Assembly: GCA_029721435.1 (NCBI GenBank)
Contig: CM056588.1
Coordinates: forward strand, 41,725,930-41,789,929
Direction of reading: 5' to 3'
Source: Gymnothorax reevesii
Taxonomy: Eukaryota > Chordata > Actinopteri > Anguilliformes > Muraenidae
DNA length: 64,000 bases
The translations under genes were made by a program, and so were the position numbers. The notes under the pieces are model-generated. The model did no database searches. It was given only the letters and a program-made list of their open reading frames with translations, and was not told the origin of the DNA. This document shows, piece by piece, positions 35,631-48,735 of the stretch. Every line of letters begins with the position of its first letter. Within the stretch, counting starts at the first letter, position 1.

Positions 35631-36736
35631 TGTGATGATACGCTCAGAGGAACCAGTCACAACTCAGGGATAATCCAAAAATCATAAGCCTGTATTACAA
35701 AATGGGTCAGGACCAGAAGACAGAAGGATTGCCAAGCCAAAACAAAATCCAAAAAGCAAAGTCGACAAGACAGGCCGGGGTCAAAACCAGTGAATAAGAA
35801 ACGTGACGGTATATAGACAGCAGGGCAAAATCGTAGTCGTAATACAGAGCAGAGGGTCATACACAGGGCATCCAAAAACAGAAATCGTAGTCGAACAAAA
35901 AAAGGTCAAATGAAAAAAAGGCAAAGCAGGAACAGATGGGTAATGGCATACTCGAAGTCGGGCAAAACAGTCGCGAAGAAGCAACTGACAAAAGGCATAC
36001 GAGGAGCTCCGCACAGATGAGAATTGATCAACATTCTGACAAGGAATGAACCGCAGTGAAGACTTTAAATAGACAAGAGGGAAGTCACATGTTATGCAGG
36101 GAACAGGTGAAATGAATAATACTAATTACAGAGGTAAGCACACATGGGGAAGTCCTAAACCACAAATAATCGGCAAAAACCAAAACGCGGAACAGGATCC
36201 ACGCAGACAACCTATGACAGATAAACAGCTCCGGTGGAGGAGTTCTAAGTGTTCAGTTAAGAGTCCAGGACAGAGAGAGAAGCGCACCTGAGGTGCGTGA
36301 GCTGTAATCAAAGCAGAGTACAGGGAAAACAAAGGGGTTACAGAACAGAGAGGAGCAGGGCACAGTTAGTTACATTAGTAATCAGTGATATCTACACACC
36401 TAACCAAAATACGTGAATGTTAGTTGGTGAGTTAATATACAGATAAAGGGATTATTCTACATTAAAATTACCAGTACTAACTAAACAGCCTAACAGTTAG
36501 TTAATATGGTCATTTCAGAAAAGCGGGAAGGAAGGTAAAACGAGACTTGAAGGAAGTTTGTGAAATACTGAAAAACTTCCGATATCACCTGCACGCAGAC
36601 ATTGGCGTGCACTGGCATAATAACACAAATCACATCAGACATTGCAGGGGAGACAATGTGCAATGCAATAATGGAAAGGAATAAATAAACATGAAAAATA
36701 ATAAATACAGCAACAGACAGATACAGAATCATAACA
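35631..36736 (-). mobile_element. Probable solo LTR (copy 2 of 2)
   Basis: On the minus strand it starts TGTTATGATTCTGTATCTG at 36736 and ends ..GAGCGTATCATCACA at 35631, giving TG..CA termini 1106 bases apart. The flanking pentamers are aacag (35626-35630) and tacag (36737-36741), a 4-of-5 match expected of an LTR target duplication. It shares most of its length with the insert at 15046-15928. No gag or pol frame is present. Confidence 0.55.
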
Positions 36737-37089
36737 TACAGATGTTGGAAATGTGAAGGATTACTGCAGCTCCTCAGCTGTTACCACTGGGTTCTTTCTC
36801 ACCGTCGTTCTCCACATGCTCTTACGGTGATCTCTGCTGGACGCTCACTCCAAGGGTTACAGTGGTGCAGACGTATCTCCCTCTGTATAAAGTGTATCTT
36901 TATGGTGTCTGCATGAGACTAATAAGTGTATTTGCTCATGTACCCATATGGAGTCCCTCATTCTCCCACACAAGAGCCCCATTACACCATTATCATTTCA
37001 CATGAAGAAGGAAGCAAATCATCCTATATTGGCCCTTTTTTAGGGGTTGACCTTTATCACCCCCCCCTCCCCCCACACCCCAGCCCCAA

Positions 37090-37395
37090 AAAGACAAAGT
37101 TCTCGAACTGGCCTCACCTCAAAAACAGATCACCCACTGGTCTCCCTTTCAAAAAACAGAGGGCCCTCATTGGCCTCATCTAAAAGATAGATCTGCCGTC
37201 GGCTTCCCCTCAAAAACTGAAATCTCCCATTCGCTTTGCCTCAAAAACAGATCCGCCATTAGACTCGTCTCAAAAAACATATCTACCACTGGCCTCGTCT
37301 CAAAAAACAGATCTCTCTTTCGTCTCAACCCAAAAAAAAGAGGTCCCATATTGGCTTCTCCTCAAAAAAAAGCAGATAGTGAACTGGCCTTATAA
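37090..37395 (+). repeat. ~30-bp minisatellite, about 10 units
   Basis: Units approximate GGCCTCGTCTCAAAAAACAG plus ATCTNCCACT, with 28-33 base spacing and moderate divergence. Confidence 0.65.
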
Positions 37396-40300
37396 AAATC
37401 CCACCTTCCCAACCTATGCTCCTCACTTCAGCGGATTGCAAAAGTGTTCCTATAAAGTCTTATGATAAGAACCTGTCCCTTCCCTCTGGGCATGCACATA
37501 CATACACACACACACAAACACACATAGAGGGGCCATTAATGCAGTTTGGCCCACTTATTGCCGAGTTTCGGGATATAGGCGAGAGGGCAGCCCAGGACAG
37601 GAGCCACAGAGACAGCCCCGCCACTGCATACTTGGACATAATGGACTGTGGTGGGGAAACCTGATCTCTCCCAAGCATTTCTTTCTTCCTCTGTCTCAAT
37701 CAGGTCTTTATTTCCTTTTTTACCCCTTGCTCCCTGCCCCCACCCCCCCTGGTCCTATTCGAATTAGGTGTGTGGGTGGGCGCAGTTGCATGTGCGAGCG
37801 CATAAGAGTTAATGAATGTCTGTGTGTGCGAACATGGAACTAAATCAGAAACAAGAAAAAACACACTGATAGACGAATCCGCTGGAGGAACAAGATGTCA
37901 TGTTGATTTTTCAGACCTCTGACATTAGGAGACTCCCACCTGCTTCAACACTTCAAAAAAAGATCAGCTCGATACTCGAGACAAATCGGGAGAACGACCC
38001 ACCGATCAATACTTCTAATCTGCTTTAGCTTTCGCATCCATTGACACTATGAGTTCTAAAGCACCTTGGGAAAAAAGCGTGTATGTCTTTTAAGAATTTG
38101 GAACTTATAAAAGCCTAAGAAATAGGTCGGACTTTAGTCAATTTGGTTTATTGAATGACAGTCGGCCAAGTGAAACCACTGTGTACCAATTAAAGAATCT
38201 TTTATACGGTGCATTAAATGCTGACTAGATGTGAATAACAAGACAGTTTCTACTTCAAATACGCCTTTCCCAATGCTCAAAAGAAGAGCACTCCTCTGTG
38301 AAAAGGAAGTTACTGCCCATGCTGAGAATATGTTTGAGAACACACATACTGCGGCAACTTCTAGAAAAGGTGTGTTTTGTGCAGCTGGAAAACCAGCAGT
38401 GGAATGAGGAATGTGCCCTGGGTTCTAAATCACAAGGCTTAAGAACTCCTCCGGCAATTAGCAAAAAAGGTCATTAGTGCACAGACTTCAGCATCAGACA
38501 CTTTTTCACACAGGAAGTAGCGAATGAGTATAAGGGCTTTCCAGAGGGCATGCAATAAAGTCAGAAACCCGAGAGGATTTGAAACCCAGGTCTGTGCAGT
38601 GTAGCGGTAGGCACTGCAGTCTGTAGGTCAGTAATGAGTCTCTATACCTGAATGGCCTGCTCTTCTCATTATACGTTCTAATATTTCAAAAAGCATAGCG
38701 CCTCAAATGAACTCCAGAGGAACCTGCGAGTTCGTCTGCTCTTAATAGCAACCAAAAATGGCGCCAGCAGTAGACCGAGCTCGACAACAACGCCACACAG
38801 TGGTCAGAGACAGAGTGGACAGAGAAATACATGCCTCTGAAACAGGGTGAGTGTATGCAAGTTTGTGAGAGAGCTCTGTGTGTGCGTGTGTCTGTGTGTG
38901 TGTGTGCGTGTGTGTGTGCATGAAGGTGTCTGAAGACAAAGTCATGAAATCACCTTGAGAAGAACCCTTCAAATAAAGGATTCAAACAAACAACCACACT
39001 TAAAAAAAAAAAACAGACCTAAAATTTCTTTCTCTTTTTGCAACAATTCAGCGGCGAAACGAAGAAAACAGATGCTAATTCGAGATCCGAGATCCGCCAA
39101 CATCGTCCAGCTCTCCCTGCTTGACCTCGAGGCCCAGAAACAGGCGAAACGGCCAGACACACATTAGTCTGCGATTTTGTTTAGAGAAAAGGAGTGAGCG
39201 AGATGGAGAGAGAAAGAGAGAGAATGAGCGATTCCTAGAAAGCGAGCGCTCTCTGCCAACAAGCAGAGTTCCTAACAGAACAAAGTTTCTTCTGTGCAAT
39301 TATGAACCGGAGAAAACGATCCAAATTTGAAAACCAAACTTCTCTCCAAGCTGCCAAATTGGCCTCCCACCACCCCGGATTGGTAACCTTTGCCGAGAGG
39401 TTCGAGCGGTTTACACCCTCAGGCCAAAGAAGATGAGGGAACTTGAGGTCAGTAGAAATGAGACGAGCGCAGAGCCAAATGTATCAATCCGTGGAGAGCC
39501 AAAATGGCCATGATTTTGTCACTTCCCACCATCCCGATGCATGAACAGAAAGGTTGCAGCTGTGTCTTGTGTCAACTGAGACCCAAAATGGCCACCGTAT
39601 CTCCACACTGAAAGCCATACCTGCACAGAAATGTCAATATACCATGTTCAATGTCTCTGTGATCACAAAATTACGATGCCTGCACTACAAAACCTGTCAG
39701 TCTCAAAGTCTTGCAATCTTATGAGACTTCACTTCCTATGTTTTCCTCTCTCAAGCAGAAAGCATAAACATAAGTTACCATGTGCCTGACATGTGAAATT
39801 TTCCTACCCCGTGGACAAATCTAGAAATGAGTAAAAATGATCCGACCTCATTAACAGAACTTTTGTCTTACAGACAAAACAGGTAATAGAAATAAGAGTT
39901 CAAGGACAAAATATAACAATAAAATGCTTGGTAGGATGGACTTACAGTTCATTTTTTGTACAGTTTTATACTCGCCCATATACAGTGGAAAGAATGTCTC
40001 AGAGGAGTAGACAATCAGCTATTTCTCAACAAGACCCGTCTCTTCAGACCACCATTTGATTTCCCTTCCATCCCACCGCAATTTCAAATGAAGGATTGGT
40101 TTGGACTATGGCAGTATTTTTATACTTAGCACTATTCCGGGAAAGCTGTTTTCCAGTCGCCATTGTTGGCTGTGTAACTCGGGTGAAACAAACTTATGAC
40201 GCTCTAGATAAATGAATGGACATGTTAGATAGAGGATTAAGTTGACTTATTCGCCGTGACAGCCAAATCGGACCAATCGCTCAAGAGGAGAACAGTGCCC

Positions 40301-40531
40301 GACCATCAGCTCCTCGAGAAACGAATAAACTGCAGCTGCTTTCGCAGCAGGTCACGTGACCTTACAAAACGGCCTGGGACTCTGTGTAAACACACCACGG
40401 CTGTGCTCTGCTTTAACTCAAAAACACAACGGACCAGAATAGTACACCGTCTATAAGTGCCCAGCGCGAATACATCACTACCACAGCAGGTGATGCGTTT
40501 TTGTTCACATTGAGGATAACAGGCATGCACA

Positions 40532-40566
<35 letters not shown>

Positions 40567-43500
40567 TATACATATCAATTCAGCCACAGAGGGGAATAGG
40601 CATTTTCCCTAAAGCACACCCATATGAGCCCATGCATACACACACGCGTGCACGCAAACACACATACAATATATGCATGGACACACACACGCATGCAAAC
40701 AGAGAAAAACAGAAATACATAATCACCTAAACATGTATACACATGCCATATATACCGAGCCCTTCAACTGTAATGTAACTGTAGAGTGAAATTTAATATT
40801 TTTGTTATGCAGCAAAGGCACCTGGATATGGGATCAAAAGATGATTATGAGACACAATAGCTGCTTTTGTGCTGAATCTTCAAAAACCTCCAGGGGGCAG
40901 TGTACTGAATATATAAATATACACACCGCATGCTCTTGGATCGACAGAACAATAGATTTCTCAACAGCCTTCCGCTCAAAACAAATCAAGTGGAAACCGG
41001 ACACTGTGCAAAGCGCTGCCAGCTCTTTATTAGAAGGACCGAGGGCACAACATGTAACGTAACAGCCAGGACAAGATCAGATCTGCAGGGTATCATCCCA
41101 GCAAACAAAAACAAACAGCTGTGAAAGCCTTTTGTCCCTCCTTCAGGTATCAGACAACGAAACAGTGTTGGATCACAGCCGGCCCGAAACTCTGGCACAA
41201 TCGAAGCCCTGAACTCAAACTGAATTATGCCGTTGAGTAAACGATGAAAACCTCAAATTGTCAAACATGTCTGCAGTAATCAGGGCCCCCTGCCCTCCAC
41301 CTCCAACCATTTGCTGTGCTGTACAGCGAAATCCCCCACATCACCCCACCCCCCAAACCCCCCCTCCCTCGAGTCGCCACTTCCTGGCAATAGGACCCTG
41401 GCCTATTCTCTCAAGCACATCTGAGTACAGCGGGACCGTGCCAGAATAGCCGGGAGCCTCTCAGTAGATTGCCGCTATAGCGCTCCTCAGAGAACGTGAA
41501 GAAAGTGATTGAGCAACACGGCCGCACCTGTGTTGGCGTGGACTGCATTCACCTCAATGGCCACACACGCACAAGCACGCACACACACACATACACACGG
41601 GTCCAGGATCAGACTTGCCCATACTCAAACCGACCTAGACAGGATGCCCAGCGACATGAAGGACCCCCGAGAACAGATGAGAGCTCAGCTGTCCTGGGAA
41701 GGTTCTGTACCAGACACAGAGAGGAGCAGATCACCTGTACGTCTGTTTTCAGCCTTATAAACTTCCTATGCTTACAATCAACAAACTGTTTACCACCCAC
41801 TTTTTAACCTGCCCACACACACACACACACACACACAAACACAGTCACACATATACACGCACAAAAAGACATTCTCTCACAAACACACACAAGTATACAC
41901 ACACACACACACACTCGGACACAGAGACTCAGATGTACACACAAACTCATGTAGGCCTACACACTAATAAACAGACATAGGCGCGCACACCTCATGCACA
42001 TGCTCAGTAATGTACAAAGACACAAGTGCACGCACACACACATATATTTACGAGCACAACCAAACACTCAACTTCTGTTCTCAGAACCCAGGCTCTGAAC
42101 AAGACCTATTCCTGAACACAGGAAAGAGTGAAAGGCGAGATTGTTGTCCTCCTGGGTGAAAGACTGAAGCCAGGCACCTGCATTGTTTGCTCGTGCGTCA
42201 CGACCCTCGTCGTATGACAAGATCTCAACGCCTCTGTGATTATAGGCGCGCGGGACAGACAAGCCAACGCTGAGAATCTTCATCCAAATAATAACAAGCA
42301 CTAAGCACAAAACCCGCGAATGCTTCTTTCACGTAGATCCGCGGTTCGAAAATGCACACAGAGACAAATCAGGCACAAAAATACATGTAAATCTTCCTCA
42401 CCGGTACCAAGATGTTATCCATTACCATCTCTTTTACACGCTGAGAATCCAGGGGCAGGAAGATCTGAATTAAAGGGATCTGAAGGCGACCTCGACATGA
42501 TCCCACTTCTCCATTGAAAACAGATGTATCCGTTGCGTTCAACGCATCTCAGTAAAGAACGACATGAATGTGCCGAAGGGGGGGGGGGGATTAATCCACA
42601 CTGCCAAAAAATATTTACCTTTCCGGCTGGGGTATACTCCTGCCACCGTCGTCTCACGCTGGGAGGGCAGCGGCAGCAAAAAATATAAAAAATAATAAGC
42701 CGCCTCAAAGAGATAAAAACTATTGTGGGCGCTATATGGACCTGTCGCTAAGTTTAATTCTCTGACCTACACAAAAACGGCGGCAAACAAACAGGTAACC
42801 AGACAAAAAATGAGGTCAAAAGTAGATCCCTCCTAACCCACAGAAATGTGGCGGGAAGCATATCGTTCCTGACAATCTGACCAGTAACTACTTGGAGTGG
42901 GACAGCGAGGATACATTGACAGATTTGAGTCTCTCCTGTCATGCTCCCGCCTAAGAAGACGAGCCGATTGGCTGTGGGAATATAGCCAAGTGACAAGAAG
43001 GCCGATTAGAATCCACGGGAGGCAGGAACAAGACGTTCCACGATAAACCCGCGAGTAATAAAAAGAGTTCCAGGTCAGAAGAGCCTGGAGGTATTTCAAA
43101 ATGACGGATCACCCTAGAATCAGGCCTGAAGGTCCAAAAAAGTTAATAAGCCTGTAAAAAGGAACTTACAGGAAACAATCAAACTGCTCTTCATCCCTTT
43201 CAAGTTGACCGCAAAGGTAGGCTTCATGAAACCAGTTTAAGTACCTACGGATGGTATACTACCTTAACCAAGTTATAACAACTTTAGTTTGAGTTTGATC
43301 ATTTTTACCCAACAAAACAGGCGCTGAATGTCGTTAAGTTAATCATAAGGAGGAGACAAATTCCCAAGTATGTCAAATCACCTCCACCTACAACCGTCAC
43401 CAGATTTAGGCCAATAAGCGAGGCCAGTCACTGAGAGGGATCAACATACGAATGATCAAGTACAAATGAATAAATGTAATGGGGAAAAAACTGAACACTT

Positions 43501-44436
43501 AACATAAATCACAGACAGATACCTCCCAATTAGGAATGAAGACGCGGAAGTGTGATTGCAGTGACCGAGTAAGCATACGTGAATGATGAATATAAAATGT
43601 TCCATCAATGTACTAATTTTCAGCCAATACATGTTTCACAGCAGACAAACTTGGAATTCCGTCCACTATCAGTAGGCGTTTAAAATCCTTGAACCTCGGA
43701 ATTGGAGACTTCCTCAAAAAACACACACTTCCTCAACAACGAAAGTAGTTTCTATCTCGGCTTTAGCCTGCCATCCAGTGGCCAAAATGAGAAATTGGAC
43801 AAAACATCTTAACATCCACTCCTGACCATAAGAACGCAATGTTGATATTTCTGGGGTTTTTTTTTTTCCTTTATGCATCAGGGAATATTGCTCACTGTCA
43901 TTCGGTGGATTCCCATCCCATCAACAAAAACCAGAGAATACATTAGTTGCTCCGAATGTAATTGAAAATGTAAAAATTTAAATAAAATTGCAGGTGTTGT
44001 GCATATGGTCATGAGATTATTTCCTGTAAAACAAGCAGTGCCAAGTACAACATACCTCACACTAGTTACCATTTTATTGCTTTACACTGACCTAATTTTA
44101 ACAAAAGTAACTGACTTATCCACCTCGTATTTGAAGGACTACATAATATCCCTAATGAGGTCGCACATCAAATTTGACCATAATCGGATGAAAATAGACT
44201 TATGGACATTTTAGACTGTTTATCTGAGCCCCCTGAAATTTACTCCCCTGGTTTCATCCCCCATGACACATAGTTTTTTATATGTGCGGGTGAAGAATTA
44301 GACGGTGCATCTTTTGAGCTTGGTCTGAACTCAATCCGACCATTACAACAGAAGTAACGGTGAAAAAACAACCTCAGAACTTCAGTCAGTATTTTTGTTG
44401 AACTTTGACCTACTTTTCGACACCCCGGTGGATAGA
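37396..44436. other. Seven kilobases of intergenic DNA
   Basis: Contains the CA tracts at 40533-42060, a TG tract at 38876-38921 and a purine-rich patch at 39180-39250. No exon, RNA gene or transposon is identified with confidence. Confidence 0.35.
40533..42060. repeat. Group of CA microsatellites
   Basis: Pure (CA)n at 40533-40562, shorter CACACG clusters at 40637-40700 and 41564-41600, and (CA)n-rich runs at 41815-41840 and 41880-41998. The sequence between looks unique. Confidence 0.8.
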
Positions 44437-44553
44437 CGTTACTGTACTGTATGCAATAATGGCTCCGTTGAATCAGAAGGCCATGTTCTTTTACACTGTG
44501 ACATTTATGTGGACATTCGTGATGATTTATTTCGTACACTAGTATATTGTTAA
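44437..44553 (+). pseudogene. LINE reverse-transcriptase ORF, extreme C-terminus
   Basis: The frame reads RYCTVCNNGSVESEGHVLLH.. and ends at TAA (44551). The spacing Cys-x2-Cys-x9-His-x4-Cys followed by D-IYVDIRDDLF is the small zinc-knuckle-like motif found after the reverse-transcriptase domain of many LINEs. The upstream part is not recognisable, so this is a 5'-truncated copy. Confidence 0.5.
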
Positions 44554-44894
44554 TTTTAATGATCTTGATGATATAAATAAAGCGTGTGTAATTTTATCTG
44601 GTAAACATTGCATTAACGAATGTGCCAAAGTCGGCCACCTCATCCTAAATAGAAGACTGCTTGTCATGAGTTCCAGTTCATAAAACAACTGTTTGTGTTT
44701 TTGGTTCCTTGGTACCATAGTGTACTTTTTTAATGTAATCTTTTCATGTTTTTTTAGTTGGTGTCTCACAACTCTCTTTTGAGTGGTCCCCAACACTTTT
44801 AGTTTTGTAAAGGGATGAGGGGTAATTTGTACCTGAAGAATGTATTTATATACCTTTTGTATTGTGTGTTGAGGAGTGACACCGAAAAAAAAGT

Positions 44895-44941
<47 letters not shown>
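44437..44941 (+). mobile_element. 5'-truncated LINE 3' end with (TATC)n tail
   Basis: The C-terminal fragment above is followed by ~340 bases of A/T-rich 3' sequence and a pure (TATC)n tail of 11 units (44896-44941). Truncated copies with tetranucleotide tails are usual for fish L2/Rex-type LINEs. The exact clade is not resolved. Confidence 0.5.
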
Positions 44942-45853
44942 CTTTCTCCAGAAATAAATGGCTCGTATTCTGGACCACAGGGACCGATCTGTGTACCAAG
45001 TGTCAACATGATGTCTGCAGTGTTGTAGGCAACCAATCACACAGAGCTAAAACAATTCCTTCCCCAGATTTTCAGGAGCAAAGTCAATATTCCAGATTTT
45101 CAACTAGCCCCATTGACAAGAGTGAATATGGATTTAGCTTGCTCTCCAAATCAAACCCAACGGCTTTCAAAACTGCAATCACAAATGATTTCTGAACTTT
45201 TGCTGATATTTAGCCTTATGATCAATGCAAATAAAACATGTCAGACCAAGAAATCATTTTGCAATTTAAGCATAAAGCACAAAGCACAAAATCCTGAAAA
45301 TATAGTATTGAGAGTTACATTGACATCTGTACGAAAAAAAAGTAATCTCTGAGTAGCCTGTTTTTGCTAAATAAAGGGATGTGAAAATAAATATTTCTTC
45401 CTACATATTATGAGTTTATCTTGAAGGACCATTATACTAATGGAAGTAACTTTTTAGAATCCCCTTGTTTCATTTATACATAATATGTCGAGACTCCCAG
45501 AGGAACCTCTCCTAGATTTTTTACTTACACTTCTTTTTCCTTTTGTCGTTCCATTTCTCTTTTACCAACTTTTTCGCATTTTTCATTATGTTTGCATCTT
45601 ACCCTTCCAAGTAGACTCCACCCTCTTATTCTTTCTTTCAATTCATTTCCCATTTCTTCTGCTTTTTCTTTCTCACCAGCGATTTCAGACTTTTATGAGT
45701 AGGTTTTTTTCTTTTTGTCCCCCGCTTATTTAATTCAAATGTATAATTTTCTTGTTTTTCTTTTTACTATCATCAATATAAAAATGTATCATTAGACATT
45801 TATACACCGATAATATTAATCTAATGAACTTTGCTGTTCTTTCTAAGCACCTA

Positions 45854-46046
45854 CACTGTAAAAAAACTAAAGTTGTCTCAACTGAAAATAGTTAGTGTCC
45901 AGGCTGCCTTAAAATATTAAGCTCATTGAACTTGAGAAGTTGAGGTAATATTCAACTTATATTCTTAAATTCACTTAACTTAAAATTCTAAGGCAGCCTG
46001 GACACTAACTTTTTTCAGTTGAGACAACTTTTTTTTTTTTACAGTG
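45854..46046. mobile_element. MITE with ~70-bp terminal inverted repeats and TA duplication
   Basis: The arms start CACTGTAAAA.. and are about 70 bases long with roughly five differences (shared core GTTGTCTCAACTGAAAA and GTTAGTGTCCAGGCTGCC). TA dinucleotides at 45852-45853 and 46047-46048 flank the element, as for Tc1/mariner-type transposition. It is 193 bases long and non-coding. Confidence 0.8.
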
Positions 46047-46725
46047 TACCTAGACCGCATTCTACATTTGTATAACATGGTATGCTTGCATTGTATGTAT
46101 TCTTTTGTTTAAAGAAATAATAAAAAATTGTATTATAAAAAAAAGAATCCCCTTGTTTCTGCTTTAATCAGTAAAGCAATATCTCTGATAGATTTAGTGA
46201 TCTCTTTTCATTTCAGTCTGATGTCAATTTTGATCAAATGCAAACTGGGTAACCCAGAGTCAGACCAACTGAGTGCACTGCACATGTTGCAGTAGCAGAG
46301 TACTAACAGCAGTCAGCAGCATTACTCCACATATTAAAGTTGTGCATCAGGTGTTCTATAGAAGCTGCCATCTGGCTATCTGGTGTAGTTTAGAAGACCT
46401 TTTAAAACATTCCCCAATGAAAGGCTGGAGGGCCTGACACCAGTAAACCTTGGAATGTTTTGCTACTTATTTCATTCAAAAAGTTGAGTCCTGCCTTTTT
46501 TTCCCTCCCATACTCCTCATCTTTAAAGTCCGACCGATCGAGGGCAGATATTCAGTCTATTTGGATTAGTGGGACTACACTTTCCAATATCCCTTTTTTG
46601 ACTACTCGCGTCCAATAGTAGCGTGAAACTATGCGGTGACAGGGTTTCACTGCAGATAATATTAGGCTACTTGAGTCTCTGCTCTGGGGGGTGGGGGGGT
46701 GGGGGGGGGGTCCCACACTGTACAA

Positions 46726-47440
46726 CAGCGGTTCTCAATCTCGGTCCTGGGGCACCCCTGTGTGAGCTGGTTTTTGTTCCAACCTCAATTGCAATCACTG
46801 GATTTCATCAAGCTATCAGATTGTCTTAATCAGGAGCATTTGAGTTTAGTGCAGTTATTTATCCTACGTAACCACATTTGAGCTAATATCCATACATACC
46901 ACGCGCTGAAACTAAATCCATATCCATATTGTGATATCTTAGAAACAACTGCAAAATAGGAAGGGAAAAACTTGAGCTAATCAAAGTGATCAGTGAGTTC
47001 CAAATTAGTGAGGCATAGTCCTGAAAACTAACAACTTATTAGGTAAGCAAGTGATAGAATCAAAACCTGCTTTGTGTGATGTTAATGTCATTACGTACAA
47101 GCTAATTATGTAGAAAGAATGCAAAACACCTGTCTTCAGCAACTTAATTTGGAGCTGACTGGTTTCTTAATGTCTAATTTGGTCTGTTTAAAAATGTTGT
47201 CCCCTGAAATTTCTTGCAATATGGTAAAACAGACAATATGTTCAAGGGTCTTTTATTCTTTATGGCAATCATGAGCTTTTCTGTATAAATGTGGCTTTAG
47301 ACGGTAAATAACTGCTTTAAACACAAAACACACCTAATTAGTACATATTAACATCTTATTCAAATTCTGCTATACAATTGTGGTTGGAACAAAAGCCAGC
47401 ATACGCAGGGGTGTCCTAGGAAGGAGATTGGGAACCACTG
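46726..47440. mobile_element. hAT-like non-autonomous element, 715 bp
   Basis: The left end CAGCGGTTCTCAATCTCGGT.. is mirrored by the right end (minus strand CAGTGGTTCCCAATCTCCTT..), including the internal block TTTTTGTTCCAACC. The flanks ctgtacaa and ctcaacac agree at 5 of 8 positions. The 'cagtggttctcaa' start is typical of hAT-type elements in fish. The interior is AT-rich and non-coding. Confidence 0.75.
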
Positions 47441-47929
47441 CTCAACACAACCCAGACAGACAGCGGCCGGGCAGTTTTGGGGTAGATGGGGGATGAAAGT
47501 AGATTAGGGGCAGTAGAGGGAGAGGGATGGATTAGGGCAGCACATCTGATTGCTACCTGATCCAAAGGTGACTGAAGTCATCTGAAGGCAACATTTGTCA
47601 CTGACTCAATTTCCCACAGCTCTCTCTGTGGGGTAATCACTTTCAGCCCATCCCACCCCCGCCAGAAAATACCATCTGTTCTGGGGGGGGGGGATTCGTA
47701 CCCATAGCGCTGAATCAGCTGTTGAGTTTTTTTTTTTAATATTTAATGATGCCCATACAACCACTCCAGGGTTGAGAAGACTGCTGGAGAGGATGAGGAG
47801 GATGAAGAAGGTAGCACAGTCAGGGGTAGGAAGACCAGAATGGATGAAGATTGGTACTGAAGAAGAATTGCGATAATTCAGTAGCTCTGTACAGAGGGGG
47901 TGACTTTAAGGGGGGGACTGGTAGCAGTC

Positions 47930-48735
47930 ATTATGCAGGCAGTGTTGAAAAGCAAGGATAACGAGCAAGGATAAAGTGTTCGATGATTAGGCTAACGGGC
48001 AGTTTTAAGCATTAAGTACTGAAGTTACAAAGCTGCATTCAGTCCTTAGCTTCACAGGCAGTGCTCCATCTTGTGGTTATCAAACAGTGTTAAATGCTTA
48101 GCTTTGCAGGCAGCATTAAAGAGTGAGATCAGCGAGCAATGTGAAATGCTTAGCTTTGCAGGGAGGGGTAAAAACTTATGTCAGGTAGCAGAGATCAGTG
48201 CTTAGCTTAACAGGCAGTGTTAAACACTGATATTAGCAGGCATAGTTTAAAAAAAAAGCAGGCTAGGTCTAACATTTAGCAGGTAGTGTTAAACACTTAG
48301 GTCAGCAGGCATTGCTAAAAATTGAGGTTAGCAGCTATGGTCTACCACTTAGCAGGGATTGTTAAATACTGATATTAGTAGGCATTGCTTAAAAGTGAGG
48401 TTAGCAGGCAGGATCTTACACTTAATAGGTTGTCTTCAATACTGAGGCTAGCAAACTGAGTTAAATTCTTGAAGCAACAGGTAGGCCTATTGTTCAATAC
48501 TAAGGTTAGCAAGCAGTGTTAACTGGTCATGTAAAAAACTCAGGTTGGCCAGCAGCCTTCAACAAGGAAGTTTGCAGTGTTTACTTCTGATATTGGCAGG
48601 AAGTTTTCAACAATGAAGTTTGCAGTTTTTACTGCTGACATTAGCAGGCAGAGTTCAATCCTGAAGTTTGCAGTGTTTACTCCTGAAATTAGAAGGCAGT
48701 GCTGAATACTGAGTTGAGCAGGCAGTGTTCGCAGT
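47930..48735 (+). repeat. 26-bp minisatellite, degenerate, ~25-30 units
   Basis: The unit is about AGCAGGCAGTGTTAAACACT plus GATATT, clearest from 48205 to 48540, with 24-28 base spacing and rising divergence at both edges. Confidence 0.7.
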
